NCBI RefSeq assembly: GCF_015355625.1
Contig: NZ_JACLAF010000004.1
Span: forward strand, 186,001-250,000
Length of the DNA: 64,000 nucleotides
Reading direction: 5' to 3'
Source of the DNA: Tamlana sp. I1
GTDB taxonomy: Bacteria > Bacteroidota > Bacteroidia > Flavobacteriales > Flavobacteriaceae
Below, one piece after another: positions 47,139 through 56,804 of the stretch. A program made the translations under genes and the position numbers. Under the pieces are notes generated by a model. The model was not told the origin of the DNA and did not search any database. It worked only from the letters and a program-made list of their open reading frames with translations. How positions within the stretch are numbered: position 1 is the stretch's first letter; each line of letters starts with the position of its first letter.

Positions 47139-48578
47139 ATGAAAAGATTATTTATATATACGCTGGGTTTAGTTTTAACGGTATCGGCCTGTAAAGAAGA
47201 ACAACAAAAAACATCCGTTACTCAAGAGCAAAAACCAATGAATGTTTTGTTTATTGCTGTAGATGATTTACGTCCAGAACTTAATTTTTATGGTGCTTCT
47301 CATATAAAATCACCTAACTTAGATAAGTTAGCAAGTCAGAGTTTGGTGTTTGATCGCTCATATTGTAATGTTCCTGTTTGTGGGGCATCTAGAGCAAGTT
47401 TATTAACGGGAACCCGACCTACTCGGCATCGTTTTTTCGATTATAAAGCTCGAGCCGATACAGATGCTCCAGAGGCGGTTTCTTTACCTATGACTTTTAA
47501 ACAAAACGGATATACAACCATTTCAAACGGAAAAATATACCATAATATCGATGATGATAGCCTGGCTTGGGATAAAATATGGTTTCCAAAAGGGAATATA
47601 CGTAATTACCAATTAGAGAAAAATATTCTAAAAAATGCTGATGCCAATTTAGCCATGGGAGGCGCTAGTGCTTTTGAAAATACAGATGTAAATGACGAAG
47701 CTTACTTTGATGGTGAAATTGCAAGAAAAGGCGTAGCAGATTTGCAACAACTTAAAAAGTCTAAGCAACCTTTTTTTCTCGCCATGGGCTTTATGAAACC
47801 GCATTTACCATTTAATGCACCAAAAAAGTATTGGGATTTATATGATAGAGAACAAATAAAGTTACCAGAAACCTATGTGCAACCAGAATCTACACCCAAA
47901 AAGGCCTTTCCTAATTATGGCGAGTTACGGAATTATGGAAATATTCCTAAAAAGGGAGATTTACCAGAAGATTTAGCCAAAGAATTAATACATGGCTATT
48001 ATGCCTGTGTGAGTTATGTAGATGCGCAAATTGGTCTGGTTCTAGACGAATTAGAAAAAACAGGCTTAGCAGACAATACAATTGTGGTGTTATGGGGTGA
48101 CCACGGATGGAATTTGGGAGATCACAAATTATGGTGTAAACATGTGAATTTTGAAACGGCCCTTAGTGCGCCTTTAGTAGTAAAAGTACCAGGAAAAACG
48201 AATGGAGAACACAGTAATGCCATCACCGAATTTATAGATATTTATCCAACATTATGCGAATTAACAAGCTTAGAAGTGCCAGATACGGCTGAAGGGCTTA
48301 GTTTTCTGCCGCTTATTAATGGTGAAAAGCAGATTAAAAACTGGGCGGTTAGTAAGTTTAAAGATGGGGTTACACTCGTTAAAGACGATTTATTTTATAC
48401 GGAATGGACCGATGATGATGGGGTGGCTTACGCACGCATGTTGTTCGACCATAAAACAGATCCGCTTGAATTAGATAATTTAGCTGAAAAGCCAGAGTAT
48501 CAGGAACTAGTGAAGCAATTAGCAGTAGAATTAAGACAAAAATGGGGGAAGGATTTTTTAACTCAAAATACAAAATAG
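47139..48578 (+). CDS. Sulfatase, family S1, iduronate-2-sulfatase-like with CxAxR motif, lipoprotein
   Basis: A 479-residue lipoprotein ([10 protein letters not shown]). The formylglycine signature is [11 protein letters not shown] (Cys81, Ala83 in place of the usual Pro, Arg85 kept). CxAxR sites are known substrates of the radical-SAM maturase an[37 protein letters not shown] and [19 protein letters not shown] put it in the iduronate-2-sulfatase-like group, close to the gene at 23756. Its stop is directly followed by the ATG of the lyase gene (no gap), indicating coupling of the two. Confidence 0.94.
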   Translation: MKRLFIYTLGLVLTVSACKEEQQKTSVTQEQKPMNVLFIAVDDLRPELNFYGASHIKSPNLDKLASQSLVFDRSYCNVPVCGASRASLLTGTRPTRHRFFDYKARADTDAPEAVSLPMTFKQNGYTTISNGKIYHNIDDDSLAWDKIWFPKGNIRNYQLEKNILKNADANLAMGGASAFENTDVNDEAYFDGEIARKGVADLQQLKKSKQPFFLAMGFMKPHLPFNAPKKYWDLYDREQIKLPETYVQPESTPKKAFPNYGELRNYGNIPKKGDLPEDLAKELIHGYYACVSYVDAQIGLVLDELEKTGLADNTIVVLWGDHGWNLGDHKLWCKHVNFETALSAPLVVKVPGKTNGEHSNAITEFIDIYPTLCELTSLEVPDTAEGLSFLPLINGEKQIKNWAVSKFKDGVTLVKDDLFYTEWTDDDGVAYARMLFDHKTDPLELDNLAEKPEYQELVKQLAVELRQKWGKDFLTQNTK

Positions 48579-51029
48579 ATGGGAACTAGTGTAAGAAGAA
48601 TAAGTGTTGTGTTAATGATGTTGTTTGGGACAAATTTTTGTTGGTCTCAATCCATGCAGCATCCTGTTATCTGGGTAACCCAAGATGAAAAACAAGATGT
48701 TTTAAATCTAATAGGAAAGTATGATTGGGCTAAAAAATTGGAACAGGATTTACATGCTGTAGTAGATAAAAAAGTGGAAGCCCATCAAAAAAAGCCATCA
48801 GCAATATTATCCTATATTCCAGAAATACCAGCCGACAATTCGTTAACCGAATTTGAAGCGGTAACAGTAGGAGATCATGCAGCAGTACTTACAGATGCTT
48901 CGTATGCAGCTATGTTGTATTTTTTGACTGATGACGAAAAGTACGCTCAATTTTCGGCAGATATATTATGGCACTTTGTCTCTGTTTTATCCGATAGAAG
49001 CCCTGAAAACACTACCATTTGTGGAAATCATTTTTACGATCCGCGTACGTCTTACGCCCAATTTGCATTAGCATATGATTTTATTTATAATTTTTTAAAT
49101 AAACCGACAACCAAAGTTTATAAGGCTTCTGAAAATAAGCAACAAACTTTTGATAAAGCGCTGTTTCAAAAAGTCCTTTTAAATATGGTTGGTAGTAGTT
49201 TACAAGAATATGGTCGCCCGGATACGCATGGTAAATTTATTTCAAATCATCCTATTTTAACCGCTCCAGGGGTGCTTTATGGTATTCTTTGTATTGAAGA
49301 TGATAAAGAACGGGAGCGCTTGTTCGACGTTTTTTGGGAGAAAGGAACCGCACATCAAAATTCTTTTAAAAACACTATTTTACCAATGTTTGGTAAGCAA
49401 GGGATTTGGCCAGAATCAACAAGTTATAGTTTTATGCCAGCCGTTACTCTAGTTTTAAATATCATAGATCGTGTTTATCCTGAAATGCATGTTACTCAGA
49501 ATTATAAAAACATTTATAAAGGAAATTTTTTGTTCGATAATTTAAGAATGCCAGATGGAAGGTTTGTGAGATATGGTGATTCTAAAAGGAACCACGATGG
49601 TACAGAACAGCTATACCGGTATACACTAAATTTAGCACAACGTCGTGGGTATTCAAATTTAGAAAATCAAGCCAAAATAGCCCTCAGTCAGGCCTATAAA
49701 AGGCAAGGAGGTTATCATCCTAAAATTATCCCTTCTACTTTTGATAGCACAGGCCCTTTAAAATTATTCTGGGGAACACCTATCCCAAAAGATATCGATT
49801 CTAAAATAGATTTTAAAAAACCTACAGTATTGGTTGAGCATGCTGGTATTGCCTTGCAGCGAAACTATGTTGAAAAAGATAATGAATTGTATGGCTTATG
49901 TGGTATTATTGGTGGTGCCCATTATGTGCATTCCCATGTTACCGGAATAACTATGGAACTTTATGGTGCAGGATATGTTATGGCTCCTAATGGTGGCTTG
50001 CCTAAATCGGTAAAAGAACGAAGAATTCCTTTGCACGAAAATTATTTTAGATTGTATGCAGGTAATAATACCGTAATTGTTAACGGTACTTCACACGGTA
50101 TCCAACCAGGGTCTTGGAAAGATGGTGCCTATGTGTGGCAAAATACGGTAGTTAATATTGCCGCAGAGCCCAAACATTTGGAAGATCCTATTAGTGAACA
50201 CTTTAATTTTGCAACACAATTTTTAAAAGACACCATTAATAACTGTGATCAGGAGCGCACATTAAGTACTATTCGTACCAGTGAAAAAACGGGGTATTAT
50301 TTAGATGTATTTCGTTCTAAATCATTAACTGAAAATAAGTTTCAAGATTACATTTATCACAATATAGGTGATGCTATTTCGCTTAAAACTGCAAAAGGTG
50401 AAACGTTAACTATACAACCAACAACACGATATCAAACAGATATTGGAGATCCAGTACAATCTCCTGGTTGGCGCTATTTTGAAGACACCAAATCAACGAA
50501 ACCAACTCAAAAAGGGGTGCGAGCAACATTTCAAATTGATTATGATCAACGTTTTATGCATATGTTTGTGCCGCAAGGCGTGAATAGATCCTATACAACG
50601 GCACTGGCACCACCTACACGAGAAGCTAGAAATGGTTACGAAGAAAAACCAACTCAAATATTGGCTATAAGACAGGATGGAGAAGCTTGGGAAAAGCCGT
50701 TTATTGCCGTTTTTGAACCTTCAACAGAAAAGAAATCAAGTGTTCAAGCTGTTATGTCTTTAATGGATGGCGATAAAGTTGTTGGCGTTAAAGTAGAATC
50801 TAAAGTTAAGGGAGAATTAATTACAGATTATATTATTTCTTTAGATGGCAAAGACGGCGTGTATGAGAATAAGGCTCTGAAAGTAAAGTTTGAAGGTCGT
50901 TTTGGAATAATTAGAGTGGAAGGTAAAAATCAGTCGGTGAGTCTTTATATCGGAGAAGGAAAAACATTAAGGTATGGTAATTTTACTTTAAATACTGGGA
51001 CTTCAACCAAAGCATTTAAAGCGTATTAA
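48579..51029 (+). CDS. Heparinase-like polysaccharide lyase without secretion tail (PL40/PL37 type)
   Basis: An 816-residue exported lyase, paralogous to residues 1-830 of the 35999 gene. Shared landmarks are MQHPVIWVT, HAAVLTDASYAAMLYFLTDDEKYAQF, SNHPILTAPG, QGIWPESTSYSFMP, GIIGGAHYVHSHVTGITMELYG and HNIGDA. It ends just after the beta-sheet domain; the Ig-like, CBM6-like and T9SS parts of the paralogue are absent. A signal peptide (ending CWSQS) sends it to the periplasm. I infer a division of labour: the tailed form outside the cell, this one on imported oligosaccharides. It abuts the upstream sulfatase with no spacer. Confidence 0.78.
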   Translation: MGTSVRRISVVLMMLFGTNFCWSQSMQHPVIWVTQDEKQDVLNLIGKYDWAKKLEQDLHAVVDKKVEAHQKKPSAILSYIPEIPADNSLTEFEAVTVGDHAAVLTDASYAAMLYFLTDDEKYAQFSADILWHFVSVLSDRSPENTTICGNHFYDPRTSYAQFALAYDFIYNFLNKPTTKVYKASENKQQTFDKALFQKVLLNMVGSSLQEYGRPDTHGKFISNHPILTAPGVLYGILCIEDDKERERLFDVFWEKGTAHQNSFKNTILPMFGKQGIWPESTSYSFMPAVTLVLNIIDRVYPEMHVTQNYKNIYKGNFLFDNLRMPDGRFVRYGDSKRNHDGTEQLYRYTLNLAQRRGYSNLENQAKIALSQAYKRQGGYHPKIIPSTFDSTGPLKLFWGTPIPKDIDSKIDFKKPTVLVEHAGIALQRNYVEKDNELYGLCGIIGGAHYVHSHVTGITMELYGAGYVMAPNGGLPKSVKERRIPLHENYFRLYAGNNTVIVNGTSHGIQPGSWKDGAYVWQNTVVNIAAEPKHLEDPISEHFNFATQFLKDTINNCDQERTLSTIRTSEKTGYYLDVFRSKSLTENKFQDYIYHNIGDAISLKTAKGETLTIQPTTRYQTDIGDPVQSPGWRYFEDTKSTKPTQKGVRATFQIDYDQRFMHMFVPQGVNRSYTTALAPPTREARNGYEEKPTQILAIRQDGEAWEKPFIAVFEPSTEKKSSVQAVMSLMDGDKVVGVKVESKVKGELITDYIISLDGKDGVYENKALKVKFEGRFGIIRVEGKNQSVSLYIGEGKTLRYGNFTLNTGTSTKAFKAY

Positions 51030-51065
51030 ATGTGTTAAAAGGATAATGAATTATAACCAGTTAAA

Positions 51066-52208
51066 ATGATTAAAAGAAGTCTTATTGTTTGCCTGATATT
51101 CCTGTGCAACTTTCAAGTGATACAGGGGCAGGATAGAACACTTTTGTTTGTGGGCAGTTTTACCAATAAGAAACCTGATACAGGCATACATGTATTCGAT
51201 TTTAATACAAAATCAGGTGAAGCAAAATTACTCTCGGCAGTAGACAGTGTTATTAATTCTTCATTTTTAAAACTTTCCCCAAACGGACAGTATTTATATT
51301 CGGTAATTGAAAGTCAGTTGCAAACCCATGGCAAAATAGCGGCTTTTAAAATCGATTCTGATGCAGGCGATTTAAAACTGATAAATATGCAAGATTGTGG
51401 CGGTAGAAATCCAGCGCATATAGAAATAGATAAATCCGGGAAGTATCTTGCCGTCTCCAATTATACTGACCCGAGCTTGAGTTTTTTTGAAGTAAATGAA
51501 ACAGGAGAAATTAAAAAATTTGATGAATTTTTTACGTTTACCGGAAGTAGTATTATAAAAGGTAATCAAGACACAGCTCACATTCATTCTTCAAATTTTT
51601 CGCCAGAAAATGATTACTTGTTTTTACAGGATTTAGGTTCAGATTGCATACATAATTTTAAAGTAATCGAAAATGCCAATCAAAAAATGTCACTTCGAAA
51701 AGCAGGAGCTATAAAAGTAAAGCCGGGTAGTGGACCAAGACATTTTGTGTTTCATCAAAATGGGAAATATGGTTATGGTATAAATGAGTTAAGTGGTAAA
51801 GTCTCGGCATATGCATTAGTGAACGGGAATTTAAAGTTTTTAGCCGATTATAACGCGTATAGTAAAAAACAGGAAATTTATAGATCTGCTGATATTCATA
51901 TATCGCCAGATGGGAAATTCTTGTACGCCTCCAATCGAGGTCCGAGTGAAGATAGTATAGTTATTTTTTCGATTAATAAAAATAATGGAGCTTTAAAGCT
52001 AATTGGGCATGAGCCAACTTATGGCGAACATCCACGAAATTTTGCCATAGATCCTTCCGGTAAATTTTTATTGGTGGCTAATCAATTTTCAAATAATATC
52101 GTCATTTTTAGAAGAGATGTTGAAACTGGTAAACTTCAAAAATTACCTCAAGAGCTAACTGTTGATGGTGCATCTAGTTTGCAGATGTTTTCATATGATA
52201 ATCATTAA
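51066..52208 (+). CDS. Exported lactonase, 7-bladed propeller (6-phosphogluconolactonase-like)
   Basis: A 380-residue protein with a signal peptide (ending VIQGQ). LLFVGSFTNKKPDTGIHVFDF, YLYSVIESQ, GRNPAHIEIDKSGKYLAVSNYTDPS, PGSGPRHFVFHQNGKYGYGINE and EHPRNFAIDPSGKFLLVANQFSNN are the repeats of the lactonase family (PF10282). The cytoplasmic Pgl enzyme of the pentose-phosphate pathway has this fold, but an exported form in a PUL is unlikely to do that job. It may open sugar lactones or only use the propeller for binding. It lies 37 bases after the lyase. Confidence 0.82.
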   Translation: MIKRSLIVCLIFLCNFQVIQGQDRTLLFVGSFTNKKPDTGIHVFDFNTKSGEAKLLSAVDSVINSSFLKLSPNGQYLYSVIESQLQTHGKIAAFKIDSDAGDLKLINMQDCGGRNPAHIEIDKSGKYLAVSNYTDPSLSFFEVNETGEIKKFDEFFTFTGSSIIKGNQDTAHIHSSNFSPENDYLFLQDLGSDCIHNFKVIENANQKMSLRKAGAIKVKPGSGPRHFVFHQNGKYGYGINELSGKVSAYALVNGNLKFLADYNAYSKKQEIYRSADIHISPDGKFLYASNRGPSEDSIVIFSINKNNGALKLIGHEPTYGEHPRNFAIDPSGKFLLVANQFSNNIVIFRRDVETGKLQKLPQELTVDGASSLQMFSYDNH

Positions 52209-52405
52209 AAAGAGTAATGTTATAAATTAGTTAGGGACTTTTAAAAAAAGGCCTTTTTAAAATTTTAGAGTTAATTTTAGTTAGTTCAAAGGGGTTTTGC
52301 TTGTATTTTGAACGATTTTGGTACTGTTTTCGGACTTAAAACCGACTTGTAAACGCTAATTTTATGGTTAGTTAATTTATATCGTTTTAATGTACCATTA
52401 GCCAG

Positions 52406-54070
52406 ATGAATTTTAGTAAACTTCAAATTTACATTGCCATATTTATGGTGATTACCATTTGTAATACCATGGTATTTGCCCAAAACATTCCGAAGATTCT
52501 TCAGAATAACTCTGTAAATGATTTAAATTATTTGCCAGATTTTAGTTTTGCAGGTTATTATAATGGTGAAGTAGATATCTCGAAATCTAAAGGGACTATT
52601 ATAAAAGCCACAGATTATGGCGTGGTTGCAAATGATGCATTGGATGACTCTAAAGCATTGCTTCAAGCCATTGAGTCTGTTTCAAAAATGGAAGGTCATG
52701 TTATTTTACAACTTCCAAAAGGGCGGCTTATTTTAAGTGAAATTCTTTATTTAGAACGTAGTCAATTCATACTAAGAGGGTCTGGTTCAGGAACTGGTGG
52801 AACCGAATTATATTTTCCTAGACCACTCATGTATTCTAAAGATTCAGAATCATTAAAAGAACTTCGTGAATATTTGGTGAAATTTGACAAGCGCCAACGC
52901 GAAAAGGAACATAACATCGATTTAGCTTTCTCTCAATATGCTTGGGCTGGTGGTTTTATCTGGACACGAGTACCAGATGTTCGTGTTAAAGCTTACCTTG
53001 ATAAATACGATCAGCCAGTTGATGTTTTAGCTCAAGTTTCTAATGGTAAAAGAGGAAGCTTCAGTTTCGAGGTTTCTGATGTACAATTACTTAAGGTTGG
53101 AGATGTTGTCGAATTACAACTATTCAATAAAGATGGTGAACACGGGGCCATTATTTCCGAATTATATAAAAATGAAAAGGTTAAAGTAGGATCCCATCAT
53201 TGGAATTTTCCAGAGTTACCATTGGTAAAACAGCAATTTAAAATTGTTGAAATTTCAGGTAAAACGGTTACTGTTAATTGTCCGCTAACCATAGATATTC
53301 TTTCTAGCTATAAAGCACAATTAGTTGCCTGGAAACACCTTGAAGATATTGGTATTGAACATTTAAAAATAACGTTTCCAAATGCCCAGCCAGTGGCACA
53401 TCATGTAGAGCAAGGTTTTAATGCTATTTATTTAACCCGTGTCTATAACAGTTGGGTAAATGATGTTACTATTGAAAATGCCGATAGTGGTGTATTAACT
53501 GAAGAAATTGCTAACGTCACGATAAAAAATGTAACTACAATGGGCGATCATCTAGCCCATTATACTGTAATGATGCAAGGTACTTACAATGTCTTGGCTC
53601 AAAACATAAAGGTTTATAATAAGGCCGTTCACCCTTTAAGTTTTAACACTTTTGCAACTAAAAGTGCATACACCAATTGCGAGGTGTTCACTGAACCTAT
53701 TTTAGATCAGCATTCTGGTGCAAATCATCAAAACCTATTCGATAATATTAAAGTTCATATCACACCAAATACAGACAATAGTTATCCCTTATTTGCAGGA
53801 GGAGGTGCAGGTTACTGGAAGCCTTCACATGGTGCTTATAGTACATTTTGGAATATAAATGTATATATTAAAGACAGTTTAGGTGCTTCAGCCATACTTT
53901 TAAATGGTATGGAAGATGGTCCTTATGCACGCGTTATCGGGGTACATGGTAATCATGCTTTAAAACTTAGTTATGGCCCCAATGCTCATGTAGAATTTAC
54001 GAATAAGGCTTTAAAAGCCATTCCGTCTTTGTACGAATATCAACTAAATAAACGATTAAAAAAGAATTAA
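52406..54070 (+). CDS. Exported right-handed beta-helix protein, pectate-lyase-3-like
   Basis: A 554-residue protein with a signal peptide (ending TMVFAQ). The opening ATDYGVVANDALDDSKALLQAIE is the usual start of pectate-lyase-3/GH28-like beta-helices. The middle has beta-helix coils (YLTRVYNSWVNDVTIENADSG, VTIKNVTTMGDHLAHYTVMMQGTYN). I do not recognise a characterised family. An inserted beta-domain (about 195-300) is present. It may be an unclassified lyase or hydrolase of the PUL. The 197-base gap upstream has no CAGG element; an A/T palindrome around GGCC (about 52243-52262) may be a weak terminator. Confidence 0.65.
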   Translation: MNFSKLQIYIAIFMVITICNTMVFAQNIPKILQNNSVNDLNYLPDFSFAGYYNGEVDISKSKGTIIKATDYGVVANDALDDSKALLQAIESVSKMEGHVILQLPKGRLILSEILYLERSQFILRGSGSGTGGTELYFPRPLMYSKDSESLKELREYLVKFDKRQREKEHNIDLAFSQYAWAGGFIWTRVPDVRVKAYLDKYDQPVDVLAQVSNGKRGSFSFEVSDVQLLKVGDVVELQLFNKDGEHGAIISELYKNEKVKVGSHHWNFPELPLVKQQFKIVEISGKTVTVNCPLTIDILSSYKAQLVAWKHLEDIGIEHLKITFPNAQPVAHHVEQGFNAIYLTRVYNSWVNDVTIENADSGVLTEEIANVTIKNVTTMGDHLAHYTVMMQGTYNVLAQNIKVYNKAVHPLSFNTFATKSAYTNCEVFTEPILDQHSGANHQNLFDNIKVHITPNTDNSYPLFAGGGAGYWKPSHGAYSTFWNINVYIKDSLGASAILLNGMEDGPYARVIGVHGNHALKLSYGPNAHVEFTNKALKAIPSLYEYQLNKRLKKN

Positions 54071-54110
54071 CCTCTCAAAAAAATCACATCCTTATAATTA
54101 GTATACGACT

Positions 54111-56534
54111 ATGAATAATAAAAGCAACATTGCCCAATTAGTAGGTGTTTTCATAATATGTTTAACCTTTGGGGCTTGGAATTCTAAATTAAATGAAACA
54201 GCTCCCATACGAACTAAAGTAAATATCAACAACAATTGGAGTTACTTAGAAAAAAATATCAAAAATATTAATGAAGCTTTACAGGAAGTCGATTGGCAAA
54301 CTATAGATCTACCACACACCTGGAATGCTTTAGATGCTACCGATTTAAATCCGGGTTACAGACGTACGGGGAGTTGGTACAAAAAGACACTGAATATCTC
54401 GAATATTGATAGCAATACCTTATATCAGCTTTATTTTGAAGGCGTGAATATAAATAGTGAAGTGTACGTAAACGGACAAAAAGCAGGTGGGCATATAGGA
54501 GGTTATATTGGCTTTACCATTGATATCACCAAGTTTATAAAATCAGGTAAAAATGAAGTTGTTATACGTGTGGATAACAGTTACGATCCCGAAGTTATCC
54601 CGTCTCAAAAGAGTGATTTTTTTATATTCGGTGGTATTACAAGAGATGTTTGGTTAGAATCCATACCAAAACAACACCTTTCAGAATTAAAAATTACGAC
54701 TCCAAAAGTTTCTAAAAATGAAGCTGAGCTTTTGGCCACTGTAGCTATTAATAACTTAAATAATTCCAATCTAAAAGTAAAGGCCGATTTATTAGATGCT
54801 CAAGGAGAAACTGTAGCTTCATCGGTGTTCAGAATAAAAAATAGTACAGCCAAAATTCATTTCAGGAATATTAAAAACCCGAAGTTGTGGGACACCGAAC
54901 ATCCTAATCTATATACTTTAAAAGTAGCCTTATTAGAAAAGGGTGACGTTATAGATCGCATGCAAAATAAGGTAGGTTTCAGATGGTTTGAATTTAAAGA
55001 CCACGGAGCTTTTTACCTAAACGGAAAACGAGTTTTGCTTAGAGGAACTCACCGACATGAAGAACATGCCGGAGTAGGTGCAGCCATGACTAACGCGCAG
55101 CATAGAAAGGATATGGAACTTATTAAGGAGATGGGAGCAAACTTTGTGCGTTTGGCGCATTATCCGCAAGATCCAGAAGTGTACAAGGCCTGCGACGAAT
55201 TAGGATTATTGGTTTGGGACGAATTGCCTTGGTGCCGAGGTGGCGTAGGAAATGAAGCTTGGAAAACAAATACCAAGCACATGCTTACAGAGATTATCAA
55301 TCAGAATTATAACCACCCAAGTATCATTATTTGGTCTTTAGGCAATGAAATGTATTGGTTGCCAGATTTTGAAAACGGCGGTGATACCGACAAAATGAAT
55401 TCTTTTTTATCGGAATTAAACGATTTATCGCACCAACTAGATCCGTCAAGGAAAACAGCGATTCGAAAATATTATGAAGGGTCCCATATTGTGGATGTGT
55501 TTTCGCCTTCTATCTGGTCTGGGTGGTATTCGGGAAGTTATAAAAGCTACCAAAAGGCCATCGATACTTATAAAAAAGAATATCCGCATTTTTTACATGC
55601 CGAGTATGGTGGTTCTAGTCATGTGGGGCGTCATACCGAAAATCCAATAACGGGAGAAGGTAAAATTCAATCGGATGGATGGGAAGAAGAAATTGTGCAA
55701 ACCGATGTGGCTAATATAGCTCAAATAGGGGATTGGAGCGAAAACTATATCGTCGATTTGTTTGATTGGCACCTTCGTATTAGTGAAAATGATAAGGATT
55801 TCGTTGGAAATGTGCAGTGGGCTTTTAAAGATTTTGGTACCCCATTACGTCCCGAAAATGCGATTCCTTATATGAATCAAAAGGGTTTGGTAGATCGTGC
55901 AGGAAATCCAAAAGATGCCTTTTATGTATTTAAAAGCTATTGGAGTAACGAGCCGTTTACCTATATAGAATCGCATACTTGGACAGAGCGACAAGGACCA
56001 GAAGATTTAGCAAGAGATATTAGTGTTTATAGTAACTGTCCGGAAGTAGAACTGTTTTTAAATGGTAAAAGTTTAGGAGTTAAAAAGCGTGATCTTAAAG
56101 CGTTTCCTGCGGCTGGTTTAAATTGGAATTTGAATTTTAAGGAAGGAAAGAATACACTTGTGGCTGTAGGGAATACTAGTGAAAATAAAACCGTTAAAGA
56201 TGAATTGACTATTAATTATAGGTTTAATAAAAATGGTAAAGCCGTAGGATTAAAATTAGACTCTGAAATTCTCGATAATGGAAACTATTTAGTGACAGCA
56301 ACTGCCTACGATAGTAAAGGGTTACGTTGTTTGGATTATGAAGATCGCGTGTATTTTCAATGTCTTTCTGGAGGTGAAAATTATAAGAGTCTAGGAACAC
56401 CAACAGGAAGCGAATCGATTGCAATGGCCAATGGAAAGGCGGCCATTGAGGTAAAAAGAAATGGTAATGGTATGCCTTTAGTAATGATGGTCTTGAATCA
56501 AAGTTTTAAGGGGACCTATCTAACCATAGATTAG
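54111..56534 (+). CDS. Glycoside hydrolase family 2 (beta-galactosidase/glucuronidase-like)
   Basis: An 807-residue GH2 enzyme. The N-terminal hydrophobic stretch (QLVGVFIICLTFGAW) is a signal peptide or anchor. The jelly-roll (DLPHTWNALDATDL, GSWYKKTLNIS), Ig-like and TIM-barrel domains follow. NHPSIIIWSLGNEMYW gives acid/base Glu413 and FLHAEYGGSSH gives nucleophile Glu498. A DUF4982-like and a further Ig-like domain close the protein. Both catalytic residues are canonical, unlike the GH2 at 25250. It is the last gene of the plus-strand block, and a strong terminator follows 37 bases later. Confidence 0.92.
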   Translation: MNNKSNIAQLVGVFIICLTFGAWNSKLNETAPIRTKVNINNNWSYLEKNIKNINEALQEVDWQTIDLPHTWNALDATDLNPGYRRTGSWYKKTLNISNIDSNTLYQLYFEGVNINSEVYVNGQKAGGHIGGYIGFTIDITKFIKSGKNEVVIRVDNSYDPEVIPSQKSDFFIFGGITRDVWLESIPKQHLSELKITTPKVSKNEAELLATVAINNLNNSNLKVKADLLDAQGETVASSVFRIKNSTAKIHFRNIKNPKLWDTEHPNLYTLKVALLEKGDVIDRMQNKVGFRWFEFKDHGAFYLNGKRVLLRGTHRHEEHAGVGAAMTNAQHRKDMELIKEMGANFVRLAHYPQDPEVYKACDELGLLVWDELPWCRGGVGNEAWKTNTKHMLTEIINQNYNHPSIIIWSLGNEMYWLPDFENGGDTDKMNSFLSELNDLSHQLDPSRKTAIRKYYEGSHIVDVFSPSIWSGWYSGSYKSYQKAIDTYKKEYPHFLHAEYGGSSHVGRHTENPITGEGKIQSDGWEEEIVQTDVANIAQIGDWSENYIVDLFDWHLRISENDKDFVGNVQWAFKDFGTPLRPENAIPYMNQKGLVDRAGNPKDAFYVFKSYWSNEPFTYIESHTWTERQGPEDLARDISVYSNCPEVELFLNGKSLGVKKRDLKAFPAAGLNWNLNFKEGKNTLVAVGNTSENKTVKDELTINYRFNKNGKAVGLKLDSEILDNGNYLVTATAYDSKGLRCLDYEDRVYFQCLSGGENYKSLGTPTGSESIAMANGKAAIEVKRNGNGMPLVMMVLNQSFKGTYLTID

Positions 56535-56571
56535 AAGTAAAGTTAGTTTTTATTCATTAGTTTTTGATTGT

Positions 56572-56608
56572 AAATCGGGTTTATACAGGGGTATAGACTC
56601 GATTTTTT
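56572..56608 (+). terminator. Rho-independent terminator closing the plus-strand PUL block
   Basis: Arms AAATCGGGTTTATAC (56572-56586) and GTATAGACTCGATTT (56591-56605) form a 15-bp stem with two wobble pairs and a 4-base loop AGGG. A six-T run follows (56603-56608). It ends the transcript that runs through the GH2 gene. Confidence 0.88.
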
Positions 56609-56642
56609 ATTTAGAATACTTTGTATACTATGTGAAAATAAA

Positions 56643-56771
56643 AGACTGTCTTAAAGGTTATAACATGCGTCATTCTGTGCTCGACATAGAATCTCATAAT
56701 ATTGAAACTCCATGATTATGAGAATCTGAAATAAATTCAGATTGACGTGTAATTAACTTTTAGACAGCCTC
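56643..56771. repeat. Inverted-repeat element, copy 2 (MITE/REP-like)
   Basis: This is the same architecture as the copy at 16340-16469. Ends AGACTGTCTTAAAGGTT (56643-56659) and AACTTTTAGACAGCCTC (56755-56771) are inverted. Inside, CGTCATTCTGTGCTCGACA and AAATAAATTCAGATTGACG form an inner hairpin. It lies between convergent genes and could also end the minus-strand transcript. The two copies bracket 40 kb of catabolic genes. Confidence 0.75.
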
Positions 56772-56804
56772 AAGTTATGTACTAGGGTGCTATTAATCCT
56801 GAAG

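Noticed and set aside
52209-52405. PUL element upstream of the beta-helix gene
   Set aside because: No CAGG-type repeat with a -7 box at the fixed spacing was found; TAAACGC at 52350 has no TAnnTT at the expected place.
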